Shown piece after piece: positions 45,241 through 54,648 of a stretch of 64,000 nucleotides of DNA. The stretch covers positions 124,001-188,000 of the forward strand of contig NZ_JAAATX020000005.1 of the NCBI RefSeq assembly GCF_009908265.2, written 5' to 3'. Source of the stretch: Paragemmobacter amnigenus. Lineage in GTDB: Bacteria; Pseudomonadota; Alphaproteobacteria; Rhodobacterales; Rhodobacteraceae. The position numbers and the translations under genes were made by a program. Below the pieces are notes generated by a model. That model did not search any database and was not told the DNA's origin. It saw only the letters and a program-made list of their open reading frames with translations. The number at the start of each line of letters is the position of its first letter. Within the stretch, counting starts at the first letter, position 1.

Positions 45241-45663
45241 TTACCTGTCGGGCAATCCACCCATACCGCAAACGATGCGCCATTCCGTCTCTGTGACGGG
45301 CTGCACGGACAGGCGCGTATTGTTGACCAGCACCATGTTCTCGAGGCCGGGTTCGACCTTGCAAGCCTCCAGACTCACGGGGCGCGGCATCGGGCGAAGG
45401 GCGCGAACCATAACACAGTCCCAACGTGGGTCATCGGTGGTACTGTCGAGCGCGCTTTCGCGGATCACCTCGACGATGCCCACAATCTCTTTTCCAATAT
45501 TCGAATGATAGAAGAAACCCTGATCCCCGACCCGCATGGCGCGCATATTGTTTCGCGCCTGATAATTCCGGACGCCTGTCCATTCCTCGCCAGCATCACC
45601 TTTGGACACCTGATGTGGCCACCCGAAAACGTCAGGCTCGGACTTGAACAGCCAGAATGCCAT
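45241..45663 (-). CDS. EVE-domain protein
   Basis: A 140-residue protein made of one EVE domain: MAFWLFKSEPDVFGW, WTGVRNYQARNNMRAM, GDQGFFYHSN and a C-terminal LVNNTRLSVQPVTETEWRIVCGMGGL. EVE folds resemble PUA/YTH domains and can bind modified bases in RNA or DNA. The ATG at 45663 overlaps the stop codon of the YciI gene (TGATG). Together with YciI, gpsA and tsaD it forms a leftward operon. Confidence 0.92.
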   Translation of the reverse strand: MAFWLFKSEPDVFGWPHQVSKGDAGEEWTGVRNYQARNNMRAMRVGDQGFFYHSNIGKEIVGIVEVIRESALDSTTDDPRWDCVMVRALRPMPRPVSLEACKVEPGLENMVLVNNTRLSVQPVTETEWRIVCGMGGLPDR

Positions 45664-45935
45664 CAGCCGATAACCTTTTTCCATTCGCGGATGTCTACCG
45701 ACTGGAAGAGCCCCGCCTTGGCATAAGGGTCATTGGCGGCCCAATCCCGCGCCTGAGCCAACGTTTCCACGTTCAGGATGACGAGCGATCCGGCCATCTC
45801 GCCGGACTCGGTAAGAAAGGGACCAGCCATTTCGACGATTCCGGAAGACTGGATATGGTCCAGATGAGCTGGGCGGTTTTCCTGACGGATATGCAGGTGT
45901 TCCGGCTTATCAATGCAGATCAGTGCCACGCGCAT
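45663..45935 (-). CDS. YciI-family protein
   Basis: A 90-residue YciI protein, a ferredoxin-like fold. It contains the conserved RPAHLDHIQSSG with the His-Asp pair, MAGPFLTESGEMAGSLVIL and NDPYAKAGLFQSVDIREWKKVIG. The histidine and aspartate form a putative active site whose reaction is not known for most members. It follows gpsA by 3 bp. Confidence 0.92.
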   Translation of the reverse strand: MRVALICIDKPEHLHIRQENRPAHLDHIQSSGIVEMAGPFLTESGEMAGSLVILNVETLAQARDWAANDPYAKAGLFQSVDIREWKKVIG

Positions 45936-45938
45936 GGG

Positions 45939-46898
45939 TCACTCCTTCTTCAGCGGTCGGGAAAGCAGGGTCTGGATTGCAACAGAAAGGTCAATATGTC
46001 CGTCGATAAGAGCGGAAACCATACCCGTGACGGGTAGATCCATCCCCCGCGCGCGGGCGAGCTTTGTGACCGCCCTTGCCGTAGCCGCACCTTCAACCGT
46101 TACGGCCTGATCGAAGGTTTCTCCCGCGCCGAGTGCCATTCCATACCGGAAATTGCGGGACTGGGACGAGGTGCAGGTCAAGACCAGATCGCCAAAGCCC
46201 GATAGCCCCGCCAGCGTTTCAGCCCGCGCCCCAAGCGCGAGCGCAAGACGCGTCATCTCGGCATAGCCGCGTGTCATCAACGCGGCGCGCGCGGACTCCC
46301 CGAGTCCGGCACCGATCGTTATGCCCGCAGCGATGGCGATCACGTTCTTCAGAGCCCCGCCAAGCTCGGCACCAACCGGATCATCGGTGAGGTAAAGCCG
46401 CAGAACAGGCGTGGACAGGAGGTGCTGCAGCCGCATTCCGTCCGCAAGATCGGCACAGGCGAGCGTCAGGGCGGTCGGTAACCCAAGTGCAATATCCGCA
46501 GCAAAGCTGGGTCCAGTCAGAACTGCACGTGGCGATGCGGGGGCATCTTCGGCGAGAATTGCGCTGGGGCCGGTAAGCTTGGTCAGATCGACCCCCTTGC
46601 AGCAGGCTACAAGGGGCTGCCCGTCCAGAAATGATCCGGCGCCGGACAGAAAACCGTGCAGCGACTGCATGGGAAGCGACAGAAGGATGGCCTCCGCGCC
46701 TTGCAGATCAGCAAGGTGGTTCGTTGCCGTGACACCGTCAGGCAGGATGACATCGGGCAGGCGCGAACTGCGCCGGTGTCCGGTAATCTGTCTCACCTGT
46801 TCTGGGTCGCGCGCCCAGAGCGTGGTCGCCTGACCGTTGCGGGCAAGGGCCACGGCAAGCGCCGTACCGAAGGCGCCGGCACCCACGATTCCGATCAT
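45939..46898 (-). CDS. gpsA: Glycerol-3-phosphate dehydrogenase GpsA
   Basis: A 319-residue NAD(P)-dependent enzyme that makes sn-glycerol 3-phosphate for phospholipid synthesis. The N-terminal [21 protein letters not shown] is the Rossmann site. [22 protein letters not shown] and the catalytic lysine region [14 protein letters not shown] are typical, as is [19 protein letters not shown]. The ATG at 46898 overlaps the tsaD stop codon. Confidence 0.96.
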   Translation of the reverse strand: MIGIVGAGAFGTALAVALARNGQATTLWARDPEQVRQITGHRRSSRLPDVILPDGVTATNHLADLQGAEAILLSLPMQSLHGFLSGAGSFLDGQPLVACCKGVDLTKLTGPSAILAEDAPASPRAVLTGPSFAADIALGLPTALTLACADLADGMRLQHLLSTPVLRLYLTDDPVGAELGGALKNVIAIAAGITIGAGLGESARAALMTRGYAEMTRLALALGARAETLAGLSGFGDLVLTCTSSQSRNFRYGMALGAGETFDQAVTVEGAATARAVTKLARARGMDLPVTGMVSALIDGHIDLSVAIQTLLSRPLKKE

Positions 46899-47989
46899 GC
46901 CTTGGCCCCCTTCTTTCCGGAGCCGATCAGGGGCGGCGCGCTGCTGTCGAGCGGCCACCGTGGGCGGGCAACAAGGTCTGTTACGTCGCCCATCCCTGCG
47001 CGGTGCCTTTCGATTCCGGCCCATGCGATCATGGCGGCATTGTCCGTGCACAGTCGAAGTGGGGGCGCGATGAAACGGGTTCCGGTTGTCGCGCAAACAG
47101 TTTCTAACTTTGCCCGAATGGCCGCATTTGCGGCAACACCACCTGCAACGGCCAGGGCCGGATGGGCCGGACCGTACTGGGCATACAGCGCCAGCGCGCG
47201 GCGTGTCTTTTCGGCCAGAACATCCGCGACGGCAGCCTGAAATCCGGCGCAGAGGTCGCGACGGTCCTGAACGGTGATGCCGCCCTTTTCTGCGATAAGC
47301 GCATCGCGCGCGCGCAACAGGGCCGTCTTCAATCCCGAAAAGCTCAGATCACAGCCTGGACGATCAAGCAGGGGGCGTGGGAACGCGAAGCGGGCGGGAT
47401 CGCCCTTTGCCGCTTCGGCCTCGACCGCCGGACCGCCGGGCTGGGGCAGGGCCAAGAGCTTTGCCGTCTTGTCGAATGCCTCACCCGGCGCGTCGTCGAT
47501 GGTGCCGCCAAGGCGATCGAAACGGTCAACGCCTTGAACGACGAGAAACTGGCAGTGACCGCCCGAAACAAGAAGCATCAGATAGGGGAATGAAAGGCCA
47601 TCCGTAAGACGCGGAGTAAGGGCGTGACCGGCAAGGTGGTTGATCCCCAGAAGAGGCTTGCCGCATCCGGCGGCGAGTCCCTTTGCCAGCATCACGCCTG
47701 ATAGCACGCCCCCGATCAGACCGGGTCCCGATGTCACGGCAATTCCGTCTATGTCGCACAGTCGGATACCCGCCTGCAGCAGCGCCTGTTCGACACAACC
47801 ATCAAGCCGCTCTGCATGGGCGCGTGCCGCAATCTCGGGGACGACGCCGCCGAAGGCCGCATGCAGCGCAGTCTGGCCTTCCACGACCGAGGACAGGATG
47901 GCGGGTTCCGTTCCATCGTCGTGGCGCACCACGGCGGCGGCGGTGTCGTCGCAGCTTGATTCGATGCCAAGGAAGGTAAGCGTTGCCAT
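46895..47989 (-). CDS. tsaD: tRNA N6-adenosine threonylcarbamoyltransferase TsaD
   Basis: A 364-residue ASKHA-fold enzyme that transfers threonylcarbamoyl to A37 of ANN-decoding tRNAs. It starts [21 protein letters not shown] and carries the metal-binding [14 protein letters not shown] and [11 protein letters not shown] motifs. The ATG at 47989 is taken; an ATG two codons earlier at 47995 is equally possible. It is divergent from hemD. Partner TsaE is encoded at 36.5-37.0 kb. Confidence 0.96.
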   Translation of the reverse strand: MATLTFLGIESSCDDTAAAVVRHDDGTEPAILSSVVEGQTALHAAFGGVVPEIAARAHAERLDGCVEQALLQAGIRLCDIDGIAVTSGPGLIGGVLSGVMLAKGLAAGCGKPLLGINHLAGHALTPRLTDGLSFPYLMLLVSGGHCQFLVVQGVDRFDRLGGTIDDAPGEAFDKTAKLLALPQPGGPAVEAEAAKGDPARFAFPRPLLDRPGCDLSFSGLKTALLRARDALIAEKGGITVQDRRDLCAGFQAAVADVLAEKTRRALALYAQYGPAHPALAVAGGVAANAAIRAKLETVCATTGTRFIAPPLRLCTDNAAMIAWAGIERHRAGMGDVTDLVARPRWPLDSSAPPLIGSGKKGAKA

Positions 47990-48031
47990 ATCCATTGCCC
48001 GCAGGGTCGGGATGGGGGTAACACCCTTGTC

Positions 48032-48763
48032 ATGACCCCGCAACACCACGTCCTGCCGGTTCTGCTGACGCGACCTGCCGCGCAGGCCGACCGGTTTGCC
48101 GCAGAGCTTGTCACACGCTTCGCAGATGGCATTCTGCCGGTTTCTACCCCGTTGCTGACCCCGGTATTTCTTTCCCCTTCCCTGCCCGACGGCCCGTTTT
48201 CCGCGCTGATTCTGACGTCCGAGACCGGCGTGGCAGGGGCTGTGCGCCTTCGCGAAGCAGGGGCAAGGTTACCGAGAAGAGCGTTCTGTGTGGGCGACAG
48301 GACGGCCGCAACCGCGCAAGCGGCGGGATTTGACGCCGTTTCAGCGGCTGGAAATGCCGAGGCTTTGATTTCCCTCATCCTGTCCAGCGGCGAGTCGGGA
48401 CCGTTCCTGCATATGCGAGGGAAGGAGGCGCGTGGCGACATCGTGCCGCGACTCGTGGCCAAAGGGCAGCGCGCGGAAGCGGCCGTGGTCTATGCCCAAC
48501 AACCGCTCGCTCTGACGGCGCAGGCGCGAGAGGTGCTTGCAGGTGACGGGCCGGTTCTGGTGCCCCTGTTCTCTCCCCGCACGGCGCAAATCCTTTGCGA
48601 GCAAGGCCCTTTCAAGGCCCCTCTCTGGGTTGTTGCCATCAGCCCTGCAGCAGCGCGCGAAGCTTTGCCACTGAATGCGGAACGCCTTGTTGTGGCAGAG
48701 CGGCCGGATGCCGCGGCGATGCTGGACGCAGCTGGAAGGCTTATCGGTTCCCCCTGTGCTTGA
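48032..48763 (+). CDS. hemD: Uroporphyrinogen-III synthase HemD
   Basis: A 243-residue enzyme that closes the tetrapyrrole ring with inversion of ring D. HemD sequences are poorly conserved. The two-domain pattern [51 protein letters not shown] and [14 protein letters not shown] is seen here. The position next to mic60 and the HemY-like gene supports the call, since alphaproteobacterial hemD is often there. It is divergent from tsaD, 42 bp apart. Confidence 0.85.
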   Translation: MTPQHHVLPVLLTRPAAQADRFAAELVTRFADGILPVSTPLLTPVFLSPSLPDGPFSALILTSETGVAGAVRLREAGARLPRRAFCVGDRTAATAQAAGFDAVSAAGNAEALISLILSSGESGPFLHMRGKEARGDIVPRLVAKGQRAEAAVVYAQQPLALTAQAREVLAGDGPVLVPLFSPRTAQILCEQGPFKAPLWVVAISPAAAREALPLNAERLVVAERPDAAAMLDAAGRLIGSPCA

Positions 48764-48831
48764 ACCTTTCGGCTGGCGGAGAGTAGTCTAGTCCAGAACT
48801 ACCCTGAGCGGGTGGGCGAAAGGACCTGAAT

Positions 48832-49977
48832 ATGGCCAAGCGCAAGACCGACGAAGCTCCGGTGACCGAGGACGCAGACCTGATGGCGGTGGTCGAAGCG
48901 ACCGATCCCAAGGCAACCGAACCAGAGGTCGCCGCACCTGAACAGTCATCTGCGCCCATCGCTCCTGCTGCGGTCGAGACACCACGCGGGGGCGGCAGTG
49001 GTACCAGTGCGTTTTTCGGGATGGTGCTGGGTGGACTGATTGCCGCTGGCGCGGGTTTCGGCCTTGCCCGCTATATGCCGGACCTTCTGCCCATGGGTCA
49101 GGCCGTGCCGGATCAGGCCATTGTCGCGCAGGCAGAGGAAATCGCCGCGCTGCGCGAGCAACTGGCGGCACTGGCCGGAAAGCCGCAGGCAGGGGCTGCT
49201 TTGGAAGAACGCGTCGCTGCGCTTGAGGCTGCACCTGCGGCCGACATTGGTGCTGTCGAAGCGCGTCTTGTGATGTTGGAGCAGGCGGTCGCAGAGCTGG
49301 AGGCCAGACCGCCAGCGGTGGATGGTGCTGCACCTGAACTGGCGGCAGAGGTTCAGGCGCTGAAAGAACAGATAGCGGAGCTTGGGTCGGGAGGCACGAT
49401 ACCCGCCGATGTCACCGCAGCGGCCGACGCTGTCGAAGCGCGATTGAAGGAAGCCGAGGCGCGGGCAGCTACGCTGGCCGAGGAGGCAGAGGTTGCAGCA
49501 ATTTCTGCGCGACAGGAGGCTGCGGTCGGCCGGATTGCGGCAGCCCTGGACAGTGGGGCACCCTATGCAGCCGCCTTGCGCGATTTGCCGGCGGATGCGG
49601 TACCTGCGGTACTGGTCGACCATGCGGCAACAGGCCTGCCGACGCTGTCCATGCTGCGCGACACGTTCCCCGCCGTTGCCCGTGATGCGCTTGAAGCGGC
49701 GCTGCGGGCGAATATGGGGGAAAGCTGGACTGACCGGGTGTCGAACTTCCTTCGCAGTCAAACGGGCTTGCGCTCGCTCACGCCGCGCGAAGGCGATGAT
49801 CCTGATGCCATCCTTTCGCGGGCGGAAGCAGCGCTTGGGCAGGGTCAGCTGGGTGATACTTTGGCCGAACTGGACAAACTGCCAGAGACCGCCAAGCCCG
49901 CTTTGGCCGATTGGATCGCCACAGCGCAGCGTCGGCTAGAGGCAGAAGCTGCCTTTGCCACGCTTGCAGCCAACTGA
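48832..49977 (+). CDS. mic60: Mitofilin-family inner membrane protein (Mic60 homologue)
   Basis: A 381-residue protein with a charged cytoplasmic N-terminus, one membrane helix at about 63-83 (FFGMVLGGLIAAGAGFGLARY), a long periplasmic coiled coil (about 100-235, rich in Ala, Glu and Gln) and a C-terminal mitofilin-like domain ending in ALADWIATAQRRLEAEAAFATLA. In alphaproteobacteria Mic60 bends membranes and helps form intracytoplasmic membranes. The gene is normally found beside heme genes, as here. Confidence 0.85.
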   Translation: MAKRKTDEAPVTEDADLMAVVEATDPKATEPEVAAPEQSSAPIAPAAVETPRGGGSGTSAFFGMVLGGLIAAGAGFGLARYMPDLLPMGQAVPDQAIVAQAEEIAALREQLAALAGKPQAGAALEERVAALEAAPAADIGAVEARLVMLEQAVAELEARPPAVDGAAPELAAEVQALKEQIAELGSGGTIPADVTAAADAVEARLKEAEARAATLAEEAEVAAISARQEAAVGRIAAALDSGAPYAAALRDLPADAVPAVLVDHAATGLPTLSMLRDTFPAVARDALEAALRANMGESWTDRVSNFLRSQTGLRSLTPREGDDPDAILSRAEAALGQGQLGDTLAELDKLPETAKPALADWIATAQRRLEAEAAFATLAAN

Positions 49978-49988
49978 TGGGGGCCGGG

Positions 49989-51458
49989 ATGATCTGGTCA
50001 CTCGCAAAGGTTCTGCTGTTCATCCTTATCGTCGCCACTTTGACACTCGGCGCTGGCATCCTGCTGGATACGGGCGGCGGGATACGCATTGCTGCGGCGG
50101 GATATGAATTCACGCTCGGGCCGTTGCAGGCCCTGATCGTCTTTCTGGCAATGGTTGTTCTCGTATGGCTTCTGTTGAAGCTTGCCGGTCTGGTTGTCGC
50201 CGTTTTCCGGTTTCTGAACGGGGATGAAACGGCGATTTCGCGCTACTTTGACCGGAACCGCGAACGCAAAGGGTTTCAGGCCCTGTCCGAAGGCCTGCTT
50301 GCGCTGGCCGCGGGCGAGGGCAGGCTGGCGCTCAACCGTGCCATCAAGGCCGAGAAATATCTGGCAGAGCCACATCTGACGACACTGCTGGTGGCACAGG
50401 CTGCCGAAGCCGCGGGCGATACACGCCGCGCGACCGAGGCCTACAAGGAACTGCTTTCATCCGACACGACACGTTTTGTGGCGATCCGCGGTCTGCTGCG
50501 GCAGAAGCTGGCCGAGGGGGACAGCGAGACAGCGCAGAAGCTGGCGGTGAAGGCGTTGGAGCTGAAGCCCCGACATGAGGAAACGCAGGACATCCTTCTG
50601 AAACTCCAAGCCGAAAGCAGGGACTGGAAGGGTGCACGGGCAACGCTTGGCGCCAAGCTGAAGGCAGGCGCCTTGCCCCGCGACGTCTACCGGCGGCGCG
50701 ATGCCGTTCTGGCGCTGCAGCAGGCGCAGGGTGTGCTGGACGAGGGTGCCACGGTCGAGGCACGCGAAGCGGCGATCGAGGCGAACCGTCAGTCACCGGA
50801 TCTGATTCCCGCTGCTGCAATGGCTGCACGTGCCATGGCGGAAAAAGGTGATCGCAAGGGGGCGATGCGTGTTCTGAAGAAGGCATGGGATGCAAAGCCG
50901 CACCCTGATCTTGCGGCTGCCTTCGCCGATATCGAACCTGCAGAGTCACCGACACAGAGGTTGAAGCGGTTCCAGACCCTTACCGCCAATCATCCGGCGC
51001 ATGAGGAAACGCGCCTGCTCATGGCAGAATTGAACATCGCTGCCGAGGATTTTCCCGCGGCACGCCGTGCCCTTGCTGACATAGTCGAAAAACACCCGAC
51101 CCAGCGGGCGCTTGCCATCATGGCGGCCATCGAGCGCGGCGAGGGCGCGGATGAGGCGGTCGTGCGCGGCTGGTTGGCCAAGGCATTGACTGCTCCGCGC
51201 GGGCCGCAATGGTGCTGTGACAAGTGTCAGGCGGTCCATGCGAAATGGGATCCGATCTGCGACAATTGCGGTGGATTCGACACGCTGTCATGGCGCGAAC
51301 CACCCGAGCGGACAGGCCCCTCTGCGACAGGGGCCGAGGTGTTGCCGCTCATCGTGTCGCCGCCCAAATCCGCAGACCAGACGCCCGCACCACAATCCGG
51401 CGCATCACCCGAGCCCGAAGTCATCGACCTCGAGGCAATCGTCCGCCGTGGCGGTTAG
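49989..51458 (+). CDS. HemY-domain TPR membrane protein with C-terminal zinc ribbon
   Basis: A 489-residue protein. Two hydrophobic helices (about 2-24 and 40-62) carry the HemY_N domain (LDTGGGIRIAAAGYEFTLGPLQAL). TPR-like helical repeats span about 110-390. The C-terminal CCDKCQAVHAKWDPICDNCGGFDTLSW is a rubredoxin-type zinc ribbon with two CxxC pairs 12 residues apart, as in LapB/YciM. It ends with a Pro-rich tail. It lies beside mic60, matching the Orf52-Mic60 pairing reported in purple bacteria. The ATG at 49989 has GGGGG upstream. The last 4 bp overlap the convergent DUF4198 gene. Confidence 0.85.
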   Translation: MIWSLAKVLLFILIVATLTLGAGILLDTGGGIRIAAAGYEFTLGPLQALIVFLAMVVLVWLLLKLAGLVVAVFRFLNGDETAISRYFDRNRERKGFQALSEGLLALAAGEGRLALNRAIKAEKYLAEPHLTTLLVAQAAEAAGDTRRATEAYKELLSSDTTRFVAIRGLLRQKLAEGDSETAQKLAVKALELKPRHEETQDILLKLQAESRDWKGARATLGAKLKAGALPRDVYRRRDAVLALQQAQGVLDEGATVEAREAAIEANRQSPDLIPAAAMAARAMAEKGDRKGAMRVLKKAWDAKPHPDLAAAFADIEPAESPTQRLKRFQTLTANHPAHEETRLLMAELNIAAEDFPAARRALADIVEKHPTQRALAIMAAIERGEGADEAVVRGWLAKALTAPRGPQWCCDKCQAVHAKWDPICDNCGGFDTLSWREPPERTGPSATGAEVLPLIVSPPKSADQTPAPQSGASPEPEVIDLEAIVRRGG

Positions 51459-52270
51459 GGCGAAAACGAAAGGCTGGCCCACCAGCTTTGCCAGACTGCA
51501 GCCGCGCTGTCTTCGACCGGTTCTATACGGACCGCGGACAGCAGATGAAGTCCCTGCCCTTGAAGCGGAATGGTCACCAGTCCTTCGCCGTCGGTCGTGA
51601 AAAGCTGGCGTGTCACGCCTTGGGGCGGTTCGGCTTCGGGAGCAGCATGAAAGAGGGCCACCTGAACGCCCGCCGCCGGTTCCCCTTGCCAGGTTAGGCG
51701 GACAGGAAGCGAGCCGAGCCCCGGTTCATAGGGGTTGCCTTGCGCTACCAGCTCGAACGGCATGTCCGTGGGTGCGTCTGTCTGTCCCTCGATCACAGGC
51801 CCCGACTGGATCAAGGCACGTGCATTGCGGCTGTACCGCTCTCCGAAACCTGTCTCGGGCAGGCTGCGACTGCGATGGGACTCGAGAATTCCGGTCAGCC
51901 CCTCGTAGGCGAGATAGTCCTCGAACACGTCCATGGTTTCGAAAATGACGAAGGAGGGTGTGGTTTCCACGCTGATGCGGTGCAGTCCGGCATCAAGGGA
52001 CGGAAGCCGCAACGCAGGGATATCGCCCGTCCTCCCCGTCAATGGCGTCGGACCCTGATCCGGTGACCAGAGCTGCACGGCGCGGAACGATTGCTTCAGC
52101 CAAGGAAAGACCTCTCCGGACAGGTCGGAGCCGACGCGCAAGTCAGCGGTCACTTCTTCGTCGGGGGTGGGGTGAAACTTTGACGCATCGATCCAGTATT
52201 CATGCGAAAGGATGGGCATCGCCGGAACGGTGAAGACGATGGCCAAAATAAGGAGCCTGCGAATGGACAT
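51455..52270 (-). CDS. DUF4198-domain periplasmic protein
   Basis: A 271-residue exported protein. A signal peptide (MSIRRLLILAIVFTVPAMPILS) ends just before HEYWIDASKFHPTPDEEV, the His-rich start that is typical of DUF4198/NikM-like proteins. A beta-rich body with GQTDAPTDMPFELVAQGNPYE and a C-terminal TDGEGLVTIPLQG follows. DUF4198 proteins are linked to metal transport by context. It is divergent from the HupE/UreJ gene across 88 bp, which supports a metal-uptake pair, but the metal is not known. Confidence 0.8.
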   Translation of the reverse strand: MSIRRLLILAIVFTVPAMPILSHEYWIDASKFHPTPDEEVTADLRVGSDLSGEVFPWLKQSFRAVQLWSPDQGPTPLTGRTGDIPALRLPSLDAGLHRISVETTPSFVIFETMDVFEDYLAYEGLTGILESHRSRSLPETGFGERYSRNARALIQSGPVIEGQTDAPTDMPFELVAQGNPYEPGLGSLPVRLTWQGEPAAGVQVALFHAAPEAEPPQGVTRQLFTTDGEGLVTIPLQGQGLHLLSAVRIEPVEDSAAAVWQSWWASLSFSP

Positions 52271-52358
52271 CGGTCAGCCTCTCGGCGGTTGCGCTTTCTC
52301 TGGCGGGATCAGATTGTCCTTCGACGGGCAGGGTCAAGGGCAGGGACGGGGGCGGGGC

Positions 52359-53486
52359 ATGAAAGCTTTTGCTGTTTGGGCGGTGATGGTGTGGTTCCTG
52401 TTGCTTCCGGCGCCGGTGAACGCCCATGAGGTGATGCCCTCGATTGCCGATTTCGAACTGCGCGACGGCATGCTTACGGTTGATGTACGTGCCAATCTGG
52501 AAGGGTTTGTCGCTGGTATCGACCTGACGGCGACGAGCGATACGAATGCCGCACCACAGTCGATGGACTACGATGCCTTGCGCGCCCTTCCGCCCGAGGT
52601 ACTGGAAGACAGATTTCGGGCGTTCTGGCCCGGTATGGCCCCGCGCATCCATGTTCTCGCCGACGGCAAGGACGTTACAGGGGTCGAACTGGTTGCGGTA
52701 TCGGTGGGCGAAGTCGGGGATGTGAACCTGTCGCGGGCCTCGCACTTTACCTTTGCCGTTGGTCTGCCTGCGGACGCAGAGGCCATCCAGATCGGCTGGG
52801 CATCACAGTTCGGCGCACTCGTCCTGCGGCAGAACGGTGTGGAAGAGCCATATGACGGTTACCTCGAAGCGGGTGCCCTGTCCGATCCGATCCGTCTGTC
52901 CGGTGGAGACAAGATGACGGCATGGCAATCCTTTGCCGCCTATGTTCCGGTCGGGTTCGATCATATCGTTCCCAAGGGGCTGGATCACATCCTGTTCGTC
53001 TTGGGCCTGTTCTTCCTGTCGCCCGGCTTGCGTCCCCTGCTTTGGCAGGTATCGGCCTTCACCCTTGCCCACACGGTGACGCTGGCGTTGGGTGCACTTG
53101 GCTATGTCACTGTTTCGGCGTCCATTGTCGAACCCGTGATTGCCGGCTCCATTGTCTTTGTTGCGGTTGAAAACATTGTTTCAAAAGGACTTAACCCGTG
53201 GCGGCCAGCCATCGTCTTTGCGTTCGGCTTGCTTCACGGGCTTGGCTTTGCGGCGGTTCTGGGCGAATTCGGTCTGCCTGCGGACGGTTTCATTCCCGCA
53301 CTGATCGGGTTCAACATAGGCGTGGAGTTGGGACAGCTTTTTGTCATCGCCATGGCTTTCCTTCTGGTCGGCGCGTGGTTCGGAAGGAAAGACTGGTATC
53401 GCGCGGCAATCGCCGTGCCTGCCTCGGCTGGCATTGCGGCGATCGGGGTTTGGTGGGTGCTGGAAAGGGTCTTTCTGGGCACCTGA
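52359..53486 (+). CDS. HupE/UreJ-family membrane protein
   Basis: A 375-residue protein. A signal peptide (about 1-22, ending PVNA) is followed by a periplasmic domain of about 150 residues (HEVMPSIADFELRDGMLTVDV), then a C-terminal membrane part with six or seven helices bearing GFDHIVPKGLDHILFVLGLFFLS and VEPVIAGSIVFVAVENI, HGLGFAAVLGEFG. These His-rich helices are the HupE/UreJ_2 pattern linked to nickel or cobalt uptake. Its divergent DUF4198 neighbour has a similar context in other genomes. Confidence 0.82.
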   Translation: MKAFAVWAVMVWFLLLPAPVNAHEVMPSIADFELRDGMLTVDVRANLEGFVAGIDLTATSDTNAAPQSMDYDALRALPPEVLEDRFRAFWPGMAPRIHVLADGKDVTGVELVAVSVGEVGDVNLSRASHFTFAVGLPADAEAIQIGWASQFGALVLRQNGVEEPYDGYLEAGALSDPIRLSGGDKMTAWQSFAAYVPVGFDHIVPKGLDHILFVLGLFFLSPGLRPLLWQVSAFTLAHTVTLALGALGYVTVSASIVEPVIAGSIVFVAVENIVSKGLNPWRPAIVFAFGLLHGLGFAAVLGEFGLPADGFIPALIGFNIGVELGQLFVIAMAFLLVGAWFGRKDWYRAAIAVPASAGIAAIGVWWVLERVFLGT

Positions 53487-53497
53487 ATGCTGCGTTG

Positions 53498-53518
53498 TTG
53501 TCCTTCCTTGGACAATTT
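53498..53518 (+). terminator. Weak terminator after the HupE/UreJ gene
   Basis: TTGTCC (53498-53503), a TTCCTT loop and GGACAA (53510-53515), then TTT. It starts 12 bp past the stop codon. The stem is short, so this is a weak call. Confidence 0.35.
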
Positions 53519-53694
53519 GAAAACCTGTACACGCTATGGGAGAAAACACTGGTCGGTCCAACCGTTAAACATCGTTAAGTCGTCCTATTTCTGCCGCTAT
53601 TCCCCGCCATTTTCATCATCGGGGCGTAATGAAATTTAACGCGTGATCCCGTCCACTCTCGGGGTAAGGCGTCGAAACCGATAGGAAACGAACG

Positions 53695-54648
53695 ATGAGG
53701 ATACTCGCAATCGACGATGATCCTGTGTTTCTTGAACTGCTGGCCGGCATGCTGCGCATGATCGGCTATGCACAGGTGACGACCATGTCTTCCGGACAAG
53801 AAGCTCTGCATGAACTGGATTTTTCGGGGCTTCTTTACGACTGCATCCTGTCAGATATGCAAATGCCCGATCTGGACGGCGCGGCCCTTACCGCGGCCAT
53901 CCGGCAGCGCACCGCCTACCGTCAGACGCCGATACTCATGATCACCGCCATGTCTGGCAAGAACACGGTGGACGAGGCATTCGCCGCAGGCGCAACCGAT
54001 TATATCACAAAGCCTTTGGACATCATCGAGCTGCGCGCACGCATAGGCATGGTAGACCGGCTGCTGGCCGAGCGTCGCAGGCTAGCGGAATTCGCGCGCC
54101 TTGTAGGCCAGCGTGCCGCCGCGGCCGAGATAAAGGCCGAGTTCGAGACCCCGATCATGATACCCGGGTTTGATCGAGGCATCGAGTTTCTGGCAATGGA
54201 AAACTACCTGCTGACCCTTGGGGTCAAGCGGATGTATTCAACCTCGGCCTTCGCGATACACATCAAGAATGCCGGGATCATCTTCAACAAGGCATCCGGC
54301 AGCACTTATGTACAGATGCTGGGCGATGTTGCCGCACAAATTGTCGATGCGCTCAAGACAGAAGAGGTCATGATCGCCTATGCGGGCAGCGGCACGTTCG
54401 TCTGCATGACGGAACGTGATCTGGGTCAGGCCACAGATGATCTGGAAATACTCATCAATATCGGCCTGATGGATTTCGAGACGATCTACGCCTCTGACCG
54501 TCTGCCCGTCCCGCAGGTCCGTGTCGGAGAACCGGCCCGCAGCGCCTTTCTGTCGCCGACGAAACCGACGCGCATCATCGAACGTGCGATCCAGTCTGCC
54601 ACAACGCCACCTGAAAAGCGGCCCAAGAGCGGGCAGTTGGTCGCATGA
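53695..54648 (+). CDS. Response regulator with an unrecognised C-terminal domain
   Basis: A 317-residue protein. The N-terminal receiver has Asp54 in CILSDMQMPDLDG, the conserved ITAMSG and KPLD at about 105. The domain from about residue 150 to 285 has no clear known motif. It includes FLAMENYLLTLGVKR, GIIFNKASGSTYVQMLGD and IAYAGSGTFVCM, and may be a very degenerate nucleotidyl-cyclase-like (GGDEF) fold. There is no DNA-binding motif. It overlaps the Hpt gene by 4 bp, so the two are translated together. Confidence 0.85.
   Translation: MRILAIDDDPVFLELLAGMLRMIGYAQVTTMSSGQEALHELDFSGLLYDCILSDMQMPDLDGAALTAAIRQRTAYRQTPILMITAMSGKNTVDEAFAAGATDYITKPLDIIELRARIGMVDRLLAERRRLAEFARLVGQRAAAAEIKAEFETPIMIPGFDRGIEFLAMENYLLTLGVKRMYSTSAFAIHIKNAGIIFNKASGSTYVQMLGDVAAQIVDALKTEEVMIAYAGSGTFVCMTERDLGQATDDLEILINIGLMDFETIYASDRLPVPQVRVGEPARSAFLSPTKPTRIIERAIQSATTPPEKRPKSGQLVA

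Noticed and set aside
45077-45508. Plus-strand frame beginning MSKMVSTSDL
   Set aside because: It runs through a terminator and then antisense into the EVE-domain gene. The coding pattern is not continuous, so I treat it as non-coding or a possible small RNA.
53565-53578. CtrA box upstream of the response regulator gene
   Set aside because: TTAA-N6-TTAA has a spacer one base too short for the consensus.
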